Positions 23,689 through 34,440 of a stretch of 64,000 nucleotides of DNA are shown here, piece by piece. The first letter of the stretch is position 1, and each line of letters starts with the position of its first letter. This stretch comes from Myoxocephalus aenaeus. Taxonomy: Eukaryota > Chordata > Actinopteri > Perciformes > Cottidae. The notes under the pieces are model-generated. The model had not been told where the DNA came from and ran no database searches. It was given only the letters and a program-made list of their open reading frames with translations. The position numbers and the translations under genes are program-made. The stretch lies in the NCBI GenBank assembly GCA_038501785.1, contig JBAMJR010000065.1:6956001-7020000 (forward strand). The letters are read 5' to 3'.

Positions 23689-24041
23689 CCGTAAAAGTCG
23701 GGTAAAAAAAAAAAAAAAAAGTCGGGTAAAAGTCGGGTAAAAGCTGCTCCTACCTCCAATGGGTGTCCCCGCTATAGCAAGCTAGCAGCGGCGCTAACTA
23801 GCGCCGCTGCTAGCTCCCCGCTGCTAGCTCCCCGCTGCTAGCTCCCCGCTGCTAGCTCCCCGCTGCTAGCTCCCCGCTGCTAGCTCCCCGCTGCTACTGC
23901 CCGTGTCGGGCGTCGAGACGGGCTGGTCCCACTACCTTCGGGGAGCTAGCGGAGCGCTAGCAGGAGCGCTAGCTGGCTACAGCGGGGAGCTAACGGGGAC
24001 ACTGACCGACGGTAGTAGAGGCTTGTAACCAGAATTTTACG
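23689..24041. mobile_element. GCTAGC-rich miniature inverted-repeat element, copy B
   Basis: It starts CCGTAAAAGTCGGGTAAAA and ends TTTTACG. It shares with copy A (8082-8370) the end sequence, the CTACCTTCGG and GGAGCTAGCGG blocks, and a terminal block ending GGTAGTAG. It differs by a 14-bp tandem array inside (23805-23896) and a poly-A run near the left end. It lies 200 bases upstream of the acsl5 start codon. Confidence 0.75.
23805..23896. repeat. 14-bp tandem repeat (GCTGCTAGCTCCCC), about 6 copies
   Basis: Six to seven perfect copies of GCTGCTAGCTCCCC in a row inside the miniature element of 23689-24041. Copy A of the same element lacks the array, so it expanded after the two copies separated. 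Confidence 0.92.
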
Positions 24042-24248
24042 TTATGTCAAATGCAGTGGGGGAAAATACCCGGATCTTCTCATGACTCGGTTGAATTTTG
24101 CAGTTTGCAAAGGTTTGACATAAACTATTGCATCAAAGAACCGTATAGCTTAAAATGTGGCAAATGTTTTGGACTGAACTTTGGTTATATGTCAAATGGC
24201 TAAATATTTTAAACGCCGTTTGTCTTTCGTCCCAGCAGACATTGCACC

Positions 24249-27200
24249 ATGAACTCCCTCCTCGAGGTGCTGTCCTCTCCTCTTCCCCTCCCGGCCATCG
24301 TCGCCCTGTTTGCTGTGGCAGCGGCCATCTTGTTCTACCTCAACACGCGGCCCAGCCCCCTGCGCACCCCCGTCGACCTCAACAGTCAAACTCTGGGCAT
24401 CAAGGTGAAGAGTGCCGAGCTGTCAGTGTTCCACAACTTCTGATGACTAATGTAAACTGAGTATTGAACAATAGTTCTCCTGTTGCTTCTGCTCGCCGTC
24501 CGCAGGATGGAGCGAGGAAGACGGCGTTACTCGAGGACAACAACAACCTGGTGTCGTATTACCACGCCGACGCCACGACCCTCTATGAGGTCTTCCAGAG
24601 GGGTTTGACGGTTTCAGGTGACGCACACTTTCTTTACCTTCTCTTATCAATGACTCCACCAGCAATAAACCAGTAAAGGATGGAGAGGTCTATGATATGA
24701 GAATAAAGGTTTCACTTGGTGTTGCCAGAGTCATGAGGATGACTAGCAAATTATGACTTTTAATGGTGTGTGTGTTTTAGTAATTTATTGAGGGCAATAA
24801 TAAGAGAATTAAAGGAGCGGTCTGCAATTCTAATCCTCCACTAATGACTCAGTGCTAAACTGCTTTAGTAGTATTCTTGCAGTACAAATTGGTTGAGGCA
24901 GTGTCTTTTCAAATTAGAGTAGTTAAACATTTTTGTATATTTGTTTTCTTGCTGAGTTGCATGAGAACACCACCAGGACACAGCTAGCTTAGCATAAAGC
25001 CTGGATGGGGCCAATCTGGTCTGTGGAGAAGTGAAAAACCAACACATTAAAAGATCTCCACTCAAAGAATTATCTTATTTTAATCTGTAAAACAATACTT
25101 TTTTTCTTGTTTGGCTCCAGACAGACTCCACCAAGCACGTTTGGTGAATCACAATATCATGCATTAGCCTCTACATCCTCTAGTCCAGCGCTCCCAAACC
25201 TGTATTGCGCCGCGGACCGGTTACGTGAAGACAATATTATCACGGATCTGGTCCGACCTTGGCGAAGACGGGAGACGACAACATCTGACGTGTGTCCGTT
25301 ATGTCCAGTCTACTCCTAACTAAACCGTTATGTCCAGTCTACTGCTTAACAGGAAGTTGAAATGGAGGCAGGTTTTCGTGCTTTTTTTTTTTTTTTTTTT
25401 TTTGGCGATCTCAGGATACTCTGCCTTTTTTAATCCAAAACACTGGCAAAGACTTTTAAATTTCATGTCAAGATATTCCGTCTGAGGTTACCACAGACGG
25501 ATGTATCCGGTCATTTTTTACAATAAAACATCTGACCCTTTGCTTTTCTATTAACAGCATGTACTTTTACTTTCAATACTTAAGTATCAAAAGTATTTTT
25601 CTGATATAAAATGTACTTAAGTACAGAAAATATCAGATACTTTAAGACTTTTACTTAAGTAGTATTTTAATAGGTGACTTACTTTTACTGGAGTAATTTT
25701 CCAGTAAGGTATCTTTACTTTTACTCAAGTACAGCTTTTGGGTACTTTATACACCACCAGTGCAAGTGTCTCTCAGGTGTTTCCCTATTTAAAAACAACA
25801 ACCAAACATGTAGTTTAATGTTTCACTTGCAGGAAACGGACCATGCTTGGGCTACAGAAAAAAAGGAAGGCCGTACCAGTGGCTGAAGTACAAGCAGGTA
25901 AATCCACAACATTGAGGGGGGAATAAATATATAAATACAAACATGATTAAAAATGACCTTCTGTAAACTCCCGCTGACCTTTGACCCACTTCCTGTACAT
26001 GCAGGTTTCCGACAGAGCGGAGCACCTGGGTTCAGGGCTTCTTCACAAAGGTTTGAAGCCGAACTCTGACACCTTTATCGGCATCTTTGCTCTGAATAGA
26101 CCTGAGGTGAGTAGCTGAAGGGATAATGAAGTGTCTAAATTTGAACAAACCATAAAATCTCTTTCTCTCTCGCAGTGGATTATTGGAGAGCAGGCCTGCT
26201 ACACCTACTCCATGGTAGCCGTTCCCCTGTACGACACCCTGGGAGCTGAAGCTCTCGTGTTCATTATCGACCGAGGTAATTGGAGCTTCTCTTGCACTAT
26301 AATGCTGCTAATTACTGAGTCCGGAAACCCTTTGACCCCCCTCCTCAGGGATCTGTGTCGAGTTTCTGCTAATCTCTTCTCACTGATTTACCACAACTGC
26401 TCCTTCAATCTGCGCCGCTTCTTTTTGCTTTTGATTATGTGTTCACCTCTGGATGATGAATCACGAGACAAAGAGCATGATTATTCCAGTAGGTCTGCTT
26501 ATAAATCTTGTTTTTTACTCTCCAATTCTTACTGAAACTATATAATTGGTGTCGACAAATTCAACGCAACGCTTGCCTCATAACGGCTGTTATATTATAC
26601 TGTCGATGCAGTTTTAAGTGTTCTTTTTCTTCCTTCAGCGGAGATCTCCACGGTGCTTTGTGACAATCAAAGCAAAGCAGAAACTCTGCTGCAGAACCGG
26701 GAGAAGGGCCAGACTCCGGTGCTCAAAATAATCGTCGTCATGGACCCTTTCGACTCGGAGCTGGTGGAGCGGGGCAGCAAGTGTGGGGTGGACGTCGTGT
26801 CGTTGCAGGACGTAGAGGTGACGCGTGCTTTAATGCAATTAAATGGTTGCATTGCTTTTTTTTTTTTTTTTTATGTTGGCTTCATTTGTTTGTCATGCTG
26901 CCAGAAGCACTGACTGATTTTGAAAACTTGTTTTTTGTTCTGCAGGCTCTGGGGAAGAGTAACCTTCAAAAGCCAATTGTAAGTGTTGCATCTGATATCT
27001 TCATGTAATCCATTCCTATGAGAGTCACTCTGATGTGCTGGTTTCATGTCCTCAACAGCCACCGAAGCCGGACGACCTCAGTATCGTTTGCTTCACCAGC
27101 GGCACAACAGGTGAGCATTTTCTAAAATGTCCAGTTTTCCTGGACCTCCCGCTCGATATACGTCCCTCCACCCCAAAATGTTGACGCAAAATCTACACCC

Positions 27201-30200
27201 TTGATACAAACGACTACTTGTGTGTTTCCAATAGAACTACCTGACATAAAGCGTGTCTCAAAGGGTAAAATATATAATTTCTCTTTCTCAGGAGATCCAA
27301 AGGGAGCGATGTTGACCCATGAGAACGTTGTCTCAGACGCTGCAGGGGTCCTCAAAAACTTTGAAGTGCGTTTAATAACCTCAAAGTGTCTTTAATTTCT
27401 TTTAAAGCATATGTCTCTAACATTTCTCTGTCTCCGGCCTCCAGGTGTCCATTATTCTGTCCACCCAGGATGTCAGCATCTCATTCCTGCCTTTAGCACA
27501 CATGTTCGAGAGAGTCGTACAGGTGAGACTCGGCTCATGAAGGCACGTTTACGGCGGCGACGGATGAGACGCGATGACTTCCTGTCTGACTCTTGTAGAC
27601 GGTGATGTACGGCGCTGGCGCCAAAGTGGGATTCTTCCAGGGAGACATCCGACTGCTGCCGGACGACATGAAGGCCCTGCAGCCCACCATTTTCCCCGTC
27701 GTGCCGAGACTTCTCAACCGCGTCTACGACAAAGTCAGTGGTGCAATGAAACCACGTGCATTTACTCATACTGGAGTATTGTCTCCACTGTACTTTATAC
27801 TTCACTTACTCACTTCACTAAATGTATTTGGTAACAAATTACTTGTTAGTTTCTTTACTAATTAAGATTTCTGCACACAAAATGTACAAAGTTTATATAA
27901 TTATCCTTAATTTATCTACCAAACATGACGTACAAGCTGAAATTGGTAATTTATGACAGGAAATTAAATTTAGAGCTTTTTCATATAAATATTTCATGGT
28001 TTCAGCGTCAATGCTGCTTTTTTGTTTAGATTTCTGTAGTCTTAGTTGGACAAATCAAACATGGTAAAGGTTTGACTTTGGGCTCTGATAACTGACAACT
28101 TTATTTACTTTTACAAACCAAATAATAAAAAAAGAAGTAATGATGTATAATAGGATCACAGATGTCCCTTGTAATTAGTACTTTAAATGCATTTTGCTGA
28201 TTATGCTTGCAAACCTTTACTTGACAGTATTTTTAAGTGAAGGATCTCATCGCCGGTGATTCACAACAGCCCTCTCGTTCTGCTTTTTAAACATTTGTCG
28301 TTTCTTATTCTAAATGATGTAACCGAACCTTGCTCACCAGGTTCAGAGTGGAGCACAGTCGGCTTTCAAGAAATGGCTGCTGAACTTTGCCGTGGAGAGG
28401 AAGTTTGCTGAAGTCAAGGAGGGCATCATCCGGAACGACAGCGTGTGGGACAAACTCATCTTCCACAAAGTGCAGGTACATTCAAACTGACCATGTGGCG
28501 TAGAAACGGGACGCCACTGAATGTAGAACTTGCTCTGATGATGATGTTGACTGCAGGAGTCTCTGGGGGGACGAGTGAGGATCATGGTGACGGGAGCAGC
28601 TCCCATATCGCCCTCCGTGCTCAACTTCCTCAGAGCTTCTCTGGGCTGCCAGGTAATAAAACGTCTATCCAGGTAAAGGCTTAACATAAAGATGTCATTA
28701 GAGGGTCAATTTTACTGGACCTCAGTCACGTCCGTGGGACTGATTTGATGGATTACATAATGTGCATATTTCTTGTTCTTCCCCTAAAACTTACTAAATT
28801 CAGTTGATTAAATGTCATATCTTCTGGTATCCAAGTTGTCTTTATTGTAAATGCTGATAAAGATTGAGCTCTCTCTCTCTGTGACTTTTAGATCTACGAG
28901 GCGTACGGTCAGACTGAGTGCACAGCCGGCTGCACCTTCACCATGCCAGGAGACGCCACCTCGGGTACGCAGTTCAACCTCACCTGTCCTGCTTTTACCA
29001 TTTTAATGTAGCGGAGAAGTGATTTCTACTCCATGGCATTTCAGAGGACTTTTTAAAATGTATTTTGTAATACTCGCGACATGTATTATGGCTATAGTTG
29101 CTCTACAAATTAAGATTTTACATATAAATTTAAAAAAATAAACAACTCAACAGTTTGTAAAAGTGAACTACGTAATTGATCAATTGCTTGTAATAAAATA
29201 AAAATGGCAAAATAATTAAGAATAATCCTGACGGAAAGAAAAAAGAAAAATCACAATTTTAATGTTCTGTTACTGTTTCCTCTACAGTTTGGTTATTTGT
29301 CCAAGTAAAACATTGCTGTACTATCAATTATGAATGCCTTTGATAAATGAATAAGCAATAAATCGTCTCTATCTTTTACCATCAGGGCATGTTGGGGTGC
29401 CGCTGCCTTGTAATGTTGTGAAGTTGGTGGATGTTGAAGAAATGAACTACTTTTCTTCAAATGGAGAAGGAGAGGTAAGATGATGGAAACTGAACAGGTG
29501 AAGCATATAAATATTAAACTTTAATTAAAGAGCCATCAAAGCCAGATTGGCACATCTCCAATATTCTAAAAAAAAATGCAAGAAACCAGAGTAGTATAAG
29601 AGTAAGGATTTTATGTTAAATTAATATTGTATTTGTTTCATTGGGTGATAATACAAGTCTAACTTGTATAACTACAGTCTGTAATGTTTATTGTTAATGA
29701 AGGATCAGACTTGTAGATTGTACTTTGGGAATATGCAATGTTGACAAGATCTTAGTGGAAACCTTTTCAATAGTTGTGGTGTTGCTCTTTTCCAGGTCTG
29801 TATCAAGGGTAGAAATGTGTTCAAGGGGTACTTGAAAGACCCCAAGAAAACCGCAGAGGCCTTGGATGAGGACGGTTGGCTCCACACTGGGGACATCGGA
29901 AAATGGCTTCCGGTAAGAACCCAGATAATGAATACGTACAACCACAAGCCACCATGAACGGGAAGCATATGTTTGTTTGTGGATGGAGCCCTCAAGTCAT
30001 GATGGGAGATTGTGTCTATTAGTATTTGGCGGAAGGGGAATTTAGCGTTTCATAACTGATGAACCTTTTTGAGAAACTTGTTTTCTCATATCCAACTGTT
30101 TTGTGAAAAGAGTGGCGTCTTGAGGATTATCGACCGGAAGAAGAACATCTTCAAGCTGGCTCAGGGCGAGTACATCGCCCCGGAGAAGATTGAGAACGTG

Positions 30201-31307
30201 TATGCACGCAGTGGACCTGTGGCCCAGGTATTCGTGCACGGAGACAGTCTGCAGGTAAGACCGGCATCCCTGCAGTCTGTGCTCACACACTCGCCCTCCC
30301 TCTGATACCCAAACGCCTTGCCTCTGTGTTTGAAGTCCTGCCTGATCGCCATCGTGGTCCCGGACCCTGAAGTCCTGCCGGGTTTGGCAAAGAGTCTTGG
30401 GTGCCACGGCTCCGTTGAAGAACTCTGCAAAAACACGGTAAAGTTCCTGTCTGGTCACCTCTCACACCTGTTGTAGAAAACAAACACACCTTGAACAGAA
30501 ACATCTGGGGTCACTTTAATGCAGTTCAGAGTGCAGCGGTGGAACAAGTACTTGGATATTTTACTTAAGTAAAAGTAACATTTCTACAGTGTAAAAATAC
30601 CAGGAAAAAGTCCTGTATTCACATCAAACTATACAAAAATGTTTCAGCTAGTAAGGATGGAGCTAATTGTCCTTACTTTATACACTGTTGGGTAGTTTGT
30701 GAATCTATTTATTGGAATGCTTTTTGTTTTGTTCACAGGAAATAAAGAAAGCCATTCTTTCAGACCTGACCAAGCTGGGCAAAGAAGCAGGGCTCAAGTC
30801 GTTTGAGCAGGTAAAACAACTGCTTGTGATGTCCCCAAATTATGTGTAGGCAAGTCCGCTGTTATCGGAGAAACCTGAAGTTATTATTCCAGTTTAAACT
30901 GGAGATTTATCAGCATCTCTGGTGCTTCACTAAAGCTAACTTCGTTCACCCTCTAGTGGTCAAGATGAGTACTTTTTGTTCAAAGAAACATGCTGAAGTT
31001 GCATCAAGAAGATGTCGGGCTCATTTCCTCTCTACACACTCAGTCTTATTACCTCAGTTTAAACTGAGTGCAACAACCGTATTTGTCCGCGTGAGGTCGG
31101 AGGCTACTGATAGAATATCATCCATCGAACTTTTAACCATCTGCACTTTCCTCCTCCTCCCTGATGCAGGTGAAAGCCGTGTACCTCCACCCAGAGCAGT
31201 TCACCATCGAGAACAACCTGTTGACCCCGACTCTCAAGGCCAAGAGGGCCGAGCTCAAAACTCTCTTCCAACCACAGATCGACCAACTGTACGCCAAACT
31301 CCAATAA
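24249..31307 (+). CDS. acsl5: Long-chain acyl-CoA synthetase 5, 20 coding exons
   Basis: Coding exons 24249-24404, 24506-24617, 25833-25897, 26005-26106, 26176-26275, 26639-26817, 26946-26978, 27059-27110, 27292-27365, 27445-27522, 27599-27733, 28341-28475, 28557-28652, 28892-28964, 29386-29474, 29796-29912, 30111-30254, 30336-30437, 30739-30810 and 31170-31307 join in frame to 683 residues, the length I recall for mammalian ACSL5. An N-terminal hydrophobic helix (about residues 12-32) anchors it to the outer mitochondrial or ER membrane. The P-loop TSGTTGDPKGAM (spanning the 27110/27292 junction), YEAYGQTECT and the signature GWLHTGDIG are intact, and LKAKR holds the C-terminal catalytic-lysine region. 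The enzyme converts long-chain fatty acid, ATP and CoA to acyl-CoA, AMP and pyrophosphate. ACSL5 is chosen over ACSL1 and ACSL6 from sequence resemblance and from the tectb-gucy2g neighbours. Confidence 0.96.
25183..25330. repeat. Degenerate DNA-transposon relic (hAT-like end)
   Basis: AGTCCAGCGCTCCCAAACCT followed by TTGCGCCGCGGACCGGTTACG resembles the terminal segment of common vertebrate hAT-type relics with the wording 'ccacggaccggt'. No second end was found. It lies in an acsl5 intron. Confidence 0.4.
25560..25765. repeat. Dispersed TACTTAAGTAAAAGTA-type repeat in acsl5 intron
   Basis: Rich in TACTTAAGTA and TTTACTTTTACTCAAGTA words and ending TACTTTATACACCACCAGTG. It belongs to the same dispersed family as 8786-8905 and 30533-30620. 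The words are self-complementary, so this piece can fold back on itself. Confidence 0.55.
30533..30620. repeat. Dispersed TACTTAAGTAAAAGTA-type repeat in acsl5 intron
   Basis: It starts GCAGCGGTGGAACAAGTACTT and continues TTACTTAAGTAAAAGTAACA and CAGTGTAAAAATACC, the 5' portion of the same fish repeat family. Confidence 0.55.
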
Positions 31308-33139
31308 ATTAAATGAAACTAAACCACTATTTTTGTTTTTTTGTATCACTCTTTGACTAAAACAAATCACCATTATGTGCAGTAGCCTTTCTAAAAATCC
31401 ACATAAGACAGTTTAGTAATGGTGGGCGTTTTGACTTCAGTCACCTGAAACGATGAGATTCTGTTAAAGTCTTCTTAGTGCGGAACAAAGGTTGCAGTGC
31501 ATTCTGGGGGTTAGCTGGACGGACTCGTTGACCGCGGCCTGAGTGAATCATCCTTTCACATTCTTTGTTGTTGGCTGGAAGCTCTTTCTCCAGGCGGAGG
31601 GTTGGATGCATCAGTTCTGCACTGACACAAACTACAGAGTGAGATTAAAGTGTGATGCAACGAGGTGAAGAGGAAACTCGTACTTGGGTTTGTTTGTTAG
31701 GGAAAACAAGGCCAAACTAACAGGGAAATTAAAAGACTACATGTTGTGCAGCTATACTGGATCTCATGTCCACTCCAATTAAACTATATCCTGACCAACA
31801 TGCACAAGGTCAAACAGGCTTTTACTTTGAGTTGAACATCTATCAACTTCAAAATGTTAAACTAAAGCAAATGTTTTATGGCGGTTAGTTGTTCAGTCAA
31901 ATTTTGTGGATCTGAAATACTGGAGTGAAACCAGTTTTATATTCTGTAACGTTCTGATTGTGGCGCACCTTGTAATGGTTGCAGTGTCACTATTGGGAGT
32001 CTGTTTTGTGGACCTGAGGAACAGTTTCTGCAATGATGTAGTAACGGGGATCCTAATAAACTAAATGAACTGCTGCCATCATGTGTTAAGACACACACAT
32101 TACAGGTGCTGCAATATTCTGCTGAGTAACTTGTTGAGATGAATGGAAACCTGGCAGCAACGGTTCAATGACTTTTCAAATTGGCAGTAAAGATTATGTA
32201 TTTGCAACACTAAAAAAATTACTATAAATATGTTGACTGGCTGCCTGCCCTCCACTCACTGCATGCTGGTAAAGAACTGACCTCCCAGTTACCTTTGGGA
32301 GGAAACTAGTAAGACTAATTGGTTTCTGAACTATGCTTTTATTTGGCTCCACAAATATAATATGCAGTTCCTAATGGTGGTATCTGACATATCTCGCAAT
32401 GAAACGTAACTACCGGACAGCTATTTCCTCCTCAACAGAAATGTAAAAATGTAATTTCGAAAACTAAATAAAAAAATACTTTGTTCACCTCTGTGCCATG
32501 CACACTGCGTATAGTGTTATAATAAAATCAAGCACACTTAGCGTGGATGGAATCTAATTTGCATATGTTATATGTATATACTAAAATTTTATATTGTATT
32601 TACACACAATCAGGGAAAGTTGTGTATGTATATATGTATACATATGTATGTATGTGTATACGTGTGTATACACGTGTGTGTATACGTGTGTGTACGTGTG
32701 TACGTGTATATACGTGTATACGTGTATATACGTATATACACGTATATATGTATATATGTATATATGTATGTATTTATATGTATATATGTATGTATTTATA
32801 TGTATATATGTATGTATTTATATGTATATATGTATGTATTTATATGTATATATGTATGTATACATGTATTTATATGTATATATACATGTATTTATATGTA
32901 TATATACATGTATTTATATGTATATATACATGTATATATATATGTATATATATATATGTATATATACGTGTATATATACATGTATTTATATGTATATATA
33001 TATATCTATATACACACACAACTTCCCCTGATTTGTGTTATATATTATGTTTATAAAGCGAAAAAGCGAAATAAAAAAGATAGGGGCGGGGCTTAAACTT
33101 AGCCACGGGTTAATTGCCCCTTTGTAACAGCTCTCCAAG
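31308..33139. other. Intergenic space downstream of acsl5
   Basis: No exon seen. It probably starts with the acsl5 3' UTR (AATAAA overlaps the stop at 31303-31308 and recurs near 32056). The second half is a TA/TG-rich low-complexity tract (32620-33018). Confidence 0.4.
32620..33018. repeat. TATG-rich low-complexity tract with 22-bp units
   Basis: TATGTATATATGTATGTATT-type units recur about every 22 bases between 32750 and 32860, followed by units containing ACATGTATTTATATGTATAT. All three plus frames are open for 145-174 codons only because the tract lacks stop triplets. Confidence 0.9.
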
Positions 33140-33540
33140 TCTAACGTTAAATGCGTTTCGTCCATTTGAAGCTCGCGTGTTCAACGCCGCCACCTTGCGT
33201 CAACTTCCCTCCCGCCTGTCACGGGAGAGTCTCTCCGGGCTGCCGCTGGATTCTGAACCCGCTTCACCTGAAGTTTCCACCGGGACGGACCGACGCTCTC
33301 AGCGGTCTCTGGCCACCGGGCCGCTTCCGGTAACCCTGCAGGGCGCGCGCTCCGCCAGTTGGTCAGAAGCTGCACGCGGACGTCAGCTCCTCTGATGCGT
33401 TCAAACCGTTTTACAACCGGTGGGAGGATTTGGCAGGTCCTTCCTCAACTCCTGTGATCCCAACTAACTTACCTGTGGACCGGGGCGCGAGCGTCTTCAA
33501 CATGGCTTCTTCCGCCACAGGTGACCTCGAGGAGCAGGTA
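33140..33540 (+). promoter_or_regulatory. CpG-rich promoter region of an unidentified gene
   Basis: CG dinucleotides are frequent (GCGCGCGCTCCGCC, CCACCGGGCCGCTTCCGG) in an otherwise CG-poor neighbourhood. The segment ends at a candidate first coding exon (33502-33537). No TATA box is present, consistent with a CpG-island promoter. Confidence 0.55.
33502..33537 (+). CDS. Candidate first coding exon (MASSATGDLEEQ), gene unknown
   Basis: An ATG opens 12 codons, MASSATGDLEEQ, that end in phase 0 at CAG followed by the strong donor GTAAGA at 33538. The exon sits at the end of a CpG-rich segment with orientation away from acsl5. I see no following exon up to 64000, so either the intron is long or the call is wrong. 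I do not recognise the peptide. The exon at 48204-48269 also ends in phase 0, so the two could be alternative starts of one gene. Confidence 0.4.
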
Positions 33541-33853
33541 AGACTCTACTCTGCTGCTGCTGACAGTTTTACACGGTGATGTCAGGAGTAATCTCCCTCA
33601 TTCAACTCAAACGTTTAAAGGAGGAGCGCGTTTGTTTCCTCCAAGTTCCTGACTTTAAAGTTTGATTTTCCTCTGCGGGGAACAACGGTGATATAGTAAA
33701 AACAATCTATAAAAGTATTTCATTGTAAGTCTATGAACAGGAGCATAAATGAGCCGTTTACTTTGGCATGCAAATAGTGCCATCCTCTGTCATGGAAGGC
33801 TGCATGAGTGATAGCTAGTTTAACGTTAGAGATCCATTACATTTAGATACAGT

Positions 33854-33870
33854 GTGTGTGTGTGTGTGTG

Positions 33871-33937
<67 letters not shown>

Positions 33938-33979
33938 TGTGTACTGTATCCGAGGGTTATCTTGCACCTATACTAACTC

Positions 33980-34029
<50 letters not shown>

Positions 34030-34132
34030 TATATATATATAAATATATTATTATATCTTTTTTATTTATGTACATATCTCTTTTATTTTATTTATATATA
34101 TTTTGTAATGTGTGTGTATATATATATATATA

Positions 34133-34195
<63 letters not shown>

Positions 34196-34440
34196 TATGT
34201 ATATTTATTTATTAATATATATATATATATTTTATTAATATATATATATATATATTTTATTTTTATTTTTTTATTAATATATATATATATTATTATATAT
34301 GTGTTTTATTTTTACTTTTATATCTTTTTTATTTATGTATATATCTCTTTTATTTTATTTATATATATTTTGTAATGTGTATATATATATATAATATATA
34401 TATATATGTATATTTTTATATATGTATATATTGAGTGTGC
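33854..34440. repeat. Compound (AT)n / TTTTATTT low-complexity tract
   Basis: A (GT)n then (TA)n run is followed by repeated blocks of TATATA with TTTTATTTATG and TTATTAATATATAT. A block containing TATCTTTTTTATTTATGTA occurs twice (from about 34055 and 34321). Confidence 0.9.

Noticed and set aside
31303..31308. AATAAA overlapping the acsl5 stop codon as its polyadenylation signal
   Set aside because: Cleavage 10-30 bases later would leave almost no 3' UTR; a later signal, such as near 32056, is more likely.
32547..33096. Three overlapping plus-strand open frames of 145-174 codons rich in Tyr, Cys, Val and Ile
   Set aside because: They are translations of the TATG/TATA low-complexity tract, open in all frames because it lacks stop triplets.
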